From Neoaquamicrobium sediminum (GTDB lineage Bacteria; Pseudomonadota; Alphaproteobacteria; Rhizobiales; Rhizobiaceae): 64,000 nucleotides of DNA. Below are positions 57,322 through 64,000 of the stretch, one piece after another (within the stretch, counting starts at the first letter, position 1; each line of letters opens with the position of its first letter). The position numbers and the translations under genes were made by a program. The notes below the pieces were generated by a model. It did not search any database. It had not been told where the DNA came from and saw only the letters and a program-made list of their open reading frames with translations. Where the stretch lies: assembly GCF_013240295.1 (NCBI RefSeq), contig NZ_JABETK010000006.1, forward strand, positions 1-64,000, read 5' to 3'.

Positions 57322-57497
57322 CGTTCACCTCCACCAAGGTCAACGTTGAATCAGCACGAAGCCAACACGTCACATCACAATCGATTCATCGATCCCCGGA
57401 CGCGCTCTAGGTGTCGAAGCTATGAAGGTTGTTCATTCGGGGAGGGACTGAGAAGCTGGGGTTGCGACACCGACCAATCCTCAGCGGAGTTCCCCGA

Positions 57498-58370
57498 ATG
57501 AACGTTCACGAGAATGCGCGCCAGACGCCGCGCGGTCGAGTCCTGATGGTGGAGAAGATAGAGAGGGGAGCGTCGGTTCGGCAGGCTGCGGTGGATGCCG
57601 GGGTCTCGGAACGCACGGCGCATCGGTGGCTCAAGCGCTGGCGTTCTGGTGACCGGGTTCTTTGCGATCGCAGCTCTGCGCCCGTGCATTGCCCACACCG
57701 GCTGGCTGCGGAGCAGGTCGAGCGAATCGACCAGCTTCGCCGGCAACGGCTTACGGGACCGGCGATTGCGAGGGCTCTCGGCCTCGCCCGCTCCACAGTG
57801 GGACTGGTTCTGAGGCGGCTGGGTCTCAACCGCCTCGCTCTGCTTGAGTCCAGGCCGCCGGTGATCCGCTATGAACGGCAACGACCCGGCGAACTGATCC
57901 ATCTCGACATCAAGAGCCTGGGACGCTTCGAGCGCATCGGCCACCGCATCAGCGGCGATCGAACCGGCCAGAGCAAGAGCCGCGGCATCGGTTGGGACCA
58001 CCTGCACGTCGCCGTCGATGACCCCAGCCGGCTGGCCTATACCGAGGTGCTGCCCAGCCTCGGACGGGAAGATGCCACCGCCTTCCTCGCCCGCGCACTC
58101 GACTGGTTCGCCCGGCAGGGCGTCCGGGTGGAGCGCGTGATGACCGACAACGGCTCGGCCTATCGCTCAAAGCTCTTCGCCAGCATCCTGCAGCAGGCTG
58201 GCATCCGCCACATACGCACACGACCCTATACGCCGCGAACCAACGGAAAGGCCGAGCGCTTTATCCAGACCTCACTGCGTGAATGGGCCTACGCCAGGCC
58301 CTACGCGACATCGAACGCCCGCAACCAGGCCATCGGCCCGTGGACCGACGCCTACAATCCTGCTTCATAA
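57498..58370 (+). pseudogene. IS481-family transposase, C-terminally truncated
   Basis: Two N-terminal helix-turn-helix units (RQAAVDAGVSERTAHRWLKR, GPAIARALGLARSTVGLVLRR in parts) and an integrase core: LIHLDIKSLGRF, RVMTDNGSAYRS, RTNGKAERFIQT (DDE). The last residues (DAYNPAS) replace the usual conserved tail, so the gene and IS end are cut at about 58360. Its left end abuts the IS630 right end near 57411. Confidence 0.82.
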
Positions 58371-58405
58371 CACCCATCTGTCTATGCCGTTGAAGTGAAT
58401 AGGCT

Positions 58406-60444
58406 TTACTGATCCGAAGGCGATCCTGCGGGGTATTTGGGGTTCTGCCGCGCGCGTTGAACAATCTGCTGAGCATGCGGCTTTCCCAGTTCTGACCGGC
58501 TGAAGATCCACGGACCATCCGGCAGGGGGTGAACGCCCTTGATCTCGCCTGCCTCGGCGGCGAGCCTGAGGGTCTTCGGCGCGACGCCGATGAAACGCGC
58601 CGCCTTGTTCAGGTTGAGCCACGGCTCGTTCCCGTCCGGCGCTGGCCGAAAGACCGGGATCTTGTGATGCGACCTGTGTGCCGTGACCCGCTCCCGTGTC
58701 CAGCGATTGCCATGCCCGGTCACCATGCCGTTGCGGTTGAGAATGCCGGCAATCAGATCATCGCTGGCGATCAGCACCCAGCTGCCGGATGGCCGCGATG
58801 ATGTCGGCTGAGGTGCTGTTGCGCTGCCCGCGCCGCCGCTTCGGCAGGCGCAGTTCGGAATGGACCCCGCCGATCCAATGGATCATCAGCACGATCTCGG
58901 AGGCTTCATCGTCGATATCGGCGACCACCTCCTGAATGACGGTGCGCACGACACGCTTCTTGAGCCTGGCATCTGTCGTCGGCGCCGACCAGACAGTCGG
59001 AAGGTCCGCCGCCAAGGCCGTGAAATCCATCGTCAGTGCAGGCGATGACTTCGGTGTTGCGGCGTCATGTGCGGCGATCTTGCCCTCAATCTCGCCGACA
59101 TACGCGAGGGCGCGGTTCCATCGCATCTCCAGTTCCGCAGTGACCAGCCGGTTCTCGGGATCGGCGGCATCATATTGCCGGAAAGCCCGGTCTGCGGCAT
59201 AGCGGGCAGCCTCCAGATCGCGACCGAGGGCGTCACGGACCTGATCGCGGCGATGGGCCACCTGCACCTCGGTCTCGGCGGCGGCAGCGATCGCGGCGGG
59301 TTCGACGATCTGCAGAAGAGCTTCTTCAATGGCGTCATCGACGCGCAGCCCGCCGAAGGCAATGCATCGCGCCTCTCCATTGTCGAGAAGACCCCGCCAG
59401 CAGGGATAGCGCGGGATGTTGTGCTTTGTGCCCGTATATCGCACCGTGAGCTTGCGGCCGCAGCGTCGGCATCGGACAAGCCCGGCGAGCAACGCATCGC
59501 CATGTTTGGCCGCTCCGTGATGCTGACCCCGTCGGCACGTTGTCGCTCACCATCTTGCGGAGCGCCTCCGCCCGCTCCCAGCTGACATAGCCTTCATGGC
59601 TGCCCGGGATCAGCGCCAGCCATTCCTCGCGCGCCTTGCGTCGAACTGCTGACGCGCCAAAGCCCGGCGCAACACGAGTCCTACCATAGACATAGGCACC
59701 GCCGTAGATCGGGTTCTCGATCATCCGGTGGATGGTCGCATAGCAGGGTCTGCGCCAGATGACCTCGCCATTGTTACGCCTGGCGGGCAAATCCAGTCCA
59801 TGCTCGAGGAACCACATCAGGGCCTGCCGGGCGCTCCCGAGTTCCAGCACTTTGCTGAACACCAGAGTGGTCGCCTCCTGCACGCGGCGATCGGGATCCT
59901 TCTCGAGCCGATCACCAACCTTCACGAAGCCGACCGGAGCTGCGATCACGAGTTCGCCACGTCGGGCCTTCTCGTAGCGGGCCGAGAGCGATCGCTGACG
60001 CAGCAGATCGAGCTCGTACTCGTTGAGGCTTCCCTTCAGTCCCAGTAGCAGACGATCGTTGCCTTGCCGTGGCGCATAGACTGTCTCCTGGTCGATCAGC
60101 ACCGTGTCGACGACGCGGCACATCTCGATAAGCTGCTGCCAGTGGCGGCTGTTGCGGGCAAAGCGCGACACCTCCCGCGCCGCGACCGCACCCACCTTGC
60201 CGAGGCAGACTTCCGCGACCATCCGGTCGAAACCGGCGCGCGCCACACCGCCAGCGGCGGACCGACCGAGATCGTCATCGACGGTCTCTACGCGAGACCA
60301 GCCAAGCGCCGTCAGGCGGTCGCGCATCGCATATTGCAGGTTACTGCTCTCGCGATTGTGCAGGACCTGATGAGCCGACGACTGCCGCACGTACAGGATC
60401 GCCTTGCGCTCAAGATGGTGCGGCCTGATCTTCTCATGCATCAT
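58406..60444 (-). CDS. Large serine recombinase (two frameshifts)
   Basis: Site-specific recombinase of about 680 residues. The N-terminal resolvase domain has the nucleophile in YVRQSSAHQ, then AAREVSRFARN and EYELDLLRQR. It is followed by a recombinase domain (VFSKVLELGSARQALMWFLE in parts, ENPIYGGAYVYG), a zinc ribbon (LVRCRRCGRKLTVRY...YPCW), a coiled coil and a helix-turn-helix C-terminus (LNLNKAARFIGVAPKTLRL). Frame breaks lie near 59527 and 58783, each one base. It is preceded by two small overlapping ORFs that usually accompany this recombinase type. Confidence 0.85.
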
Positions 60445-60628
60445 GATCCGCGCCCTCCTGTTGCCCGGCGCGATCGCCGTCGACATGGTCGAGGATCAGG
60501 CGCACCATCAGTCCGGTCAGTCGTCGGCGGGTCTCTTCCGGCAGTGCTTGCCATGGCGGAATCTGTGCTGTCTCCGCAACGGGACTGGAGAACAGATCGA
60601 GCTGATGTGTTTTGGGCTGGCGCGGCAT
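60434..60628 (-). CDS. Small protein upstream of the large serine recombinase
   Basis: Sixty-four residues (QLDLFSS, PWQALPEETRRRLTGLMVRLIL), overlapping the recombinase start by 11 bases. Short proteins of this pattern commonly precede such recombinases in rhizobia; the role is unknown. Confidence 0.65.
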   Translation of the reverse strand: MPRQPKTHQLDLFSSPVAETAQIPPWQALPEETRRRLTGLMVRLILDHVDGDRAGQQEGADHDA

Positions 60629-60990
60629 GGGCTTCTCCCCGATTCGTGTCGTGAGAACCCGATGCTGCGCCGATCCCTTGAGATTGCGATGGCGCGCCTG
60701 TGCCACGGAGAAGTTCAGCCAGGGTGCCAAGCGCGGCAAAATCGACCTGCGGTGCAGTCGTGATGTGCCAGCTCGCGCTGGTCACGCTGTCGAACATCCA
60801 CGCCGGAACCTCCAGCCATCGGTCCAACAAGCGGCCGGAAAGGCTACAGCGGAAAACCGCTGTATCACCCTTCTCGATTACTTCATGGATATGGACCTGC
60901 CGCCCGGTCCAAGGATGCCACGGATAAAGAACTTCGCGCTCAACACCAGTCCCGTGGGCGTTCTGTCGTCGAGTTGTACAACCTCACAAG
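60441..60990 (-). pseudogene. Accessory ORF of the recombinase element, no visible start
   Basis: An open frame reads EVLYPWHPWTGRQVHIHEVI, FRCSLSGRLLDRWLEVPAWMF and DFAALGTLAELL, then a low-complexity tail. It resembles accessory proteins found upstream of serine recombinases. A stop lies about 45 bases before the first similarity and no ATG or GTG precedes it, so the 5' end is missing or altered. It overlaps the small ORF out of frame. Confidence 0.5.
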
Positions 60991-61348
60991 ACCCCATGCC
61001 GGAATCGCAGGAAACTCACCCTTCCAAAGACTGAACAACCTTCTTGGAAACGACAACTAGGCCAGCGCTCTCAGCGACGGCGCGTTCAATCCTCCCTCTC
61101 CGGTTCCTTGCGAACTTCGTGCTTCCCAAAGGTTGTTGAGATCGGCGCTTCCGGCGAAACGGTTGGGCGATTTTTGGCGATCGAAAATGCGCTTCAGGAA
61201 ATCGTATGCAATATTATGAATCGTTTGCTTGCCGCTGGTCGGATAGTATGCCATACTTCGTATCGCTGAGAACACCTTCCATTCATTTACGTGTGCTCGC
61301 GCAACGCTGTGCAAGGTGGGCCGGCGAGTAGAAAAGGGAGAGGCCAGA

Positions 61349-62539
61349 ATGTCGCGGCGCACGCGCGAAGACCGCATAACCGGTTGGCTCGAAGACAATG
61401 CCTCTGCCTTGACCGGACTGCTTGAGCGTCTGGTGAATATTGACTCGTTCTCAACAGACAAGGCGGGCGTCGACGCAGCCGGCCGCGTTATTCAGGATTA
61501 CCTGGAGGCCCATAGTATTGGCGTAGAGGTCCACGCGGACGCGACTTACGGCAACGCTCTGCTGGCGAAAGTTGGCTCCGGCGCCAAGCCGGTACTTCTC
61601 ATGGGCCACCGCGACACGGTTTTTCCCAAAGGTGAGGCGCTACGACGTAGTTTCAAGATCGTCGAAGGGAGGGCGTACGGGCCGGGCGTCAACGATATGA
61701 AGGCCGGGGTCGCCATAAATGCGGTACTACTAGCGGCGTTTAAGAGCTGTTTTGAGAACCCGCCTCCATTGATGGGATTATTCACCGGGGACGAAGAGCT
61801 TGCTTCGCCGTTTTCCCGTCCACTGATTGAAACTCTGGCACGAGATGCCGGCGCAGTTTTTAATTCCGAGCCGGCTCGCGTGAGTGGCAATGTCGTCATT
61901 GGCCGTAAGGGTGGACGCTTCATGCTTGTTGAAGTGTTCGGGAAACCTGCGCACTCAGGAGTGAACTTCTTCGACGGCGTCTCTGCAGTAAATGAACTGG
62001 CAGACAAAATAGTTGCGTTCAACGCTGTCACTAATGTCATGACAGGGACGACACTTAATGTCGGCTTGGTAAATGGCGGGCAAACCGTCAACACAGTCGC
62101 AGCTTATGCTGCTGCAGAGTTGGATCTCCGATTTGTTGACGCCGACGCGAGTGATGTTGCGATGCGCCAGATCGAAGAGATCGTATCCCGAAATAGCCAT
62201 CCTGCCCTTTCGTCTAAGTTGACCATAAAAGGGGAGTTTCTGCCGCTAGTGACGACCCCTCAGACTCAGGCGTTGTTCGACATCTATCGTCAGGCGGCAG
62301 CGACTCTCGGCATCGCGGTGGATGGAGAGTACACGGGTAGCTGCGCGGATTCCGGATTTGCCAGCGCTCAGGGGGTTCCCACCTTATGCGGTACTGGCGC
62401 AGTCGGCGACAAGTCCCACACGCCTGACGAATACATACTGATCAATACGCTTCTTGAAAGAGCAAAAGTTCTGTCCATCGCTATCTGCAGAATTCTTGCC
62501 AGCGACAGCGGGCGTCGGCTCGCCACTGAGGCAGCCTAA
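61349..62539 (+). CDS. M20-family metallopeptidase, carboxypeptidase G2-like
   Basis: Zinc carboxypeptidase/amidohydrolase of 396 residues. Metal-site motifs are MGHRDTVFPKG, GPGVNDMKAG, TGDEELASP (catalytic Glu) and a C-terminal SHTPDEY. The dimerisation domain begins FMLVEVFGKPAHSG. The start at 61349 follows GGGAGAGG. No signal peptide is seen. It begins a new plus-strand operon with a deacetylase and an amino-acid-type receptor, suggesting hydrolysis of an N-acyl or glutamyl compound taken up from outside. Confidence 0.88.
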   Translation: MSRRTREDRITGWLEDNASALTGLLERLVNIDSFSTDKAGVDAAGRVIQDYLEAHSIGVEVHADATYGNALLAKVGSGAKPVLLMGHRDTVFPKGEALRRSFKIVEGRAYGPGVNDMKAGVAINAVLLAAFKSCFENPPPLMGLFTGDEELASPFSRPLIETLARDAGAVFNSEPARVSGNVVIGRKGGRFMLVEVFGKPAHSGVNFFDGVSAVNELADKIVAFNAVTNVMTGTTLNVGLVNGGQTVNTVAAYAAAELDLRFVDADASDVAMRQIEEIVSRNSHPALSSKLTIKGEFLPLVTTPQTQALFDIYRQAAATLGIAVDGEYTGSCADSGFASAQGVPTLCGTGAVGDKSHTPDEYILINTLLERAKVLSIAICRILASDSGRRLATEAA

Positions 62540-62559
62540 ACAAAGCAGGGAGTAAGATT

Positions 62560-63393
62560 ATGCCGCGACACATTGCGTGTCTCACCTTTGATGCGGATGC
62601 GATGTCGGGCCTTATCTCCCGAGGTCTAACTACTCCAACTCCGGTTTCTCGAGGAGAATTCAGCCGCGTAGCCGTGCCGCGGATCTTGGCTCTTCTTGAA
62701 AAATACGATGTTCACGCAACGTTTTTCATACCTGGCGTTGTGATCGAGACCTATCCAGAGCTTTCCAAGGCGGTTCACGCTGCTGGACACGAAATTGGCA
62801 ATCACAGCTATACGCATGTGCCGCCGGCGAACCTGAGCGCGGAGAAGGAAGAGAATGATCTCCGTCGTGCCAGCGAACTGATCGAGAAGGTTACAGGAAA
62901 GAAGCCTGTCGGCTATCGCTCGCCCTCTTTCGATCTGAGTCCAGTGACGGCCGATCTGCTAATCAAGCACGGTTTCCTCTACGAAAGCAGCATGATGGGT
63001 CACGATCACAGCCCCTATCGTGTTCGAACCGGTGACAACGTTCAACTCGAGGGCCCCGTCATTTTTGGATCCGAGACGCCGCTTATCGAAATGCCGGTGA
63101 GCTGGAATCTGGATGACTTCCCGCACTTCGAATTCTTGCGGACGCAAGCCCAGCTGATGCCAGGCTTGATGGCTGCAAACGGCGTACTGCAGAACTGGGT
63201 CGACGACTTCAAATATATGCACGATACGGAGGAGTGGGGTGTGCTGACCTATACTTTCCATCCATATGTCATTGGCCGCGGACACCGCATGATTTTCTTA
63301 GAGAAGCTCATTTGTGAGCTTAAGAACATGAATGCCGTATTTCTGTCGCTGGAAGAGGCGGCAAATGAGTTTCAGCAAAGGTTACCAATTTAA
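62560..63393 (+). CDS. Polysaccharide deacetylase family protein
   Basis: NodB-homology metal-dependent deacetylase of 277 residues. It has the motif TFDADAMSG, the metal triad region HEIGNHSYTH and RSPSFDLSP. The lack of a signal peptide and its place beside an M20 peptidase suggest a small cytoplasmic substrate, as in PgdA/HpPgdA-like or puuE-like proteins, rather than a wall polymer. Confidence 0.87.
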   Translation: MPRHIACLTFDADAMSGLISRGLTTPTPVSRGEFSRVAVPRILALLEKYDVHATFFIPGVVIETYPELSKAVHAAGHEIGNHSYTHVPPANLSAEKEENDLRRASELIEKVTGKKPVGYRSPSFDLSPVTADLLIKHGFLYESSMMGHDHSPYRVRTGDNVQLEGPVIFGSETPLIEMPVSWNLDDFPHFEFLRTQAQLMPGLMAANGVLQNWVDDFKYMHDTEEWGVLTYTFHPYVIGRGHRMIFLEKLICELKNMNAVFLSLEEAANEFQQRLPI

Positions 63394-63540
63394 CGTTTAT
63401 TCCACCTGAAAGGTCGCCGGATCGGCAATTGTAGTGGAAATCAGGACCGGGACTTCCCGAGAAAGGAGTTGGGAAAAAATATGGAAGCACTGTGTTGGTT
63501 TCGAATGGGGAAATCAACGAGGGGAAACAAACGAAGAGAG

Positions 63541-63548
63541 AAGGAGGT
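63541..63548 (+). promoter_or_regulatory. Strong ribosome-binding site
   Basis: Full consensus AAGGAGGT seven bases before the ATG at 63556. It fixes that start and implies high translation, as expected for a periplasmic receptor. Confidence 0.8.
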
Positions 63549-63555
63549 AGAAGTT

Positions 63556-64000
63556 ATGAAGACTCTGATGAGAGTAACCGGGCTGTTGGTCTCAACGGCT
63601 GTAGTACTGCCGGCAATGGCAGATACTCCGGGCGTCACGGACGACGTGATTAAAATCGGGACGTTTGGGCCGATCACAGGACCACACTATGCGCTCGGCC
63701 GGTTACCTATGAACGGGCTGGAAACCGTCATTGACGACGTGAATGCCGCAGGCGGCATTCACGGCCGCAGGCTGCAGCTGGTTCGCGTAGACGACCAGTG
63801 CGACCCTGCCGGCGCGATAGCCGCCGTACGCAGGCTGGTCTTCAACGAGCAGGTTTTCGCCATTGTCGGTGGTTCGTGTTCGAACGGGGTTTTGGCGGCC
63901 AAGGAAGATATCGAGGAGGCAGGGATTCCCTATGTGAACTTTACTGCCGCCTCGAACTTGATATCAGCGCCGAAAGTCGACAACATATTCACGTCCATGC
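63556..64000 (+). CDS. ABC transporter substrate-binding protein, LivK type (partial)
   Basis: The first 148 codons of a periplasmic receptor for branched-chain amino acids or similar ligands. The signal peptide cleaves near PAMADT. The Peripla_BP_6 domain follows: IKIGTFGPITGP, VNAAGGIHGRRLQLVRVDDQCDP (in parts), AIVGGSCSNGVLAAK. The gene runs off the window; permeases and ATPases probably follow. Confidence 0.88.
   Translation, partial: MKTLMRVTGLLVSTAVVLPAMADTPGVTDDVIKIGTFGPITGPHYALGRLPMNGLETVIDDVNAAGGIHGRRLQLVRVDDQCDPAGAIAAVRRLVFNEQVFAIVGGSCSNGVLAAKEDIEEAGIPYVNFTAASNLISAPKVDNIFTSM

Larger units (their letters stand above)
51858..57407. mobile_element. IS630-family element disrupted by other insertion sequences
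   Basis: Matching terminal repeats GAGCACATCCGG (left) and CCGGACGCGCTC (right, inverted) are each flanked by TA, the IS630 target. The minus-strand transposase is split: the N-terminal part lies at the right end and the C-terminal part at the left end, with IS21, ISL3 and IS66 material between. About 110 central codons are missing. Confidence 0.7.

Noticed and set aside
1..64000. CRISPR arrays, tRNA or rRNA genes
   Set aside because: I saw no regularly spaced direct repeats, no tRNA cloverleaf ends and no rRNA-like segment.

Overview
The window looks like an accessory replicon of a rhizobial-type alphaproteobacterium (Rhizobiales; genus not determinable). It carries a repABC replication and partition cassette, a complete trb mating-pair-formation operon with a TraR/TraM/TraI quorum-sensing module, two catabolic regions, and heavily layered insertion sequences. 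GC content is high, and many neighbouring genes overlap as ATGA, which indicates translational coupling.

Layout. Positions 1-1.6 kb hold a serine resolvase and an unknown gene. Positions 1.7-5.85 kb hold repC, repB and repA on the minus strand, with a plus-strand counter-transcribed RNA between repB and repC, two parS-like palindromes, and a long inverted repeat just upstream of repA. Positions 6.2-15.9 kb hold trbB-C-D-E-J-K-L-F-G-H-I on the plus strand, divergent from repABC as in Ti/Ri-type plasmids. Positions 15.9-18.8 kb hold traR, traM, the acyl-homoserine-lactone synthase traI and a second luxR. No relaxase, coupling protein or oriT is visible, so DNA processing must be encoded elsewhere. 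Positions 19.2-23.9 kb hold a ribose-type ABC importer with a TorT-like binding protein.

Positions 23.9-27.4 kb hold remnants of tandem tyrosine recombinases (RIT-like) hit by a complete IS5-family element and joined to an IS110 fragment. Positions 27.7-46.0 kb hold a catabolic island: a three-subunit molybdenum hydroxylase with XdhC, a dipeptide-type ABC importer whose permease gene is split by an IS3-family element, an epimerase, a short-chain dehydrogenase, a dihydropyrimidinase/hydantoinase and an AllC/HyuC-type hydrolase. Two paralogous GntR regulators sit divergently from the two halves, and near-identical promoter/operator blocks lie in front of each half. This suggests one regulon for uptake and breakdown of an N-heterocyclic or ureido compound. 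Positions 46.5-51.7 kb hold an IclR regulator, a cytochrome P450, a phthalate-dioxygenase-reductase-type partner, a dehydrogenase and a third GntR.

Positions 51.8-58.4 kb are a nested transposon stack: IS66 inside ISL3, lying with an IS21 scrap between the two ends of an IS630 element, followed by a truncated IS481. Positions 58.4-61 kb hold a large serine recombinase with its accessory ORFs. Positions 61.3-64 kb start another operon: M20 carboxypeptidase, polysaccharide deacetylase and a branched-chain-amino-acid-type binding protein cut by the window end.

An important caveat is that about twenty genes carry single frameshifts. Most are repaired by adding or removing one base in a homopolymer, usually a G/C run of 5-7. 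The simplest reading is uncorrected indel errors in the assembly rather than gene decay. Such genes are described below as full-length.
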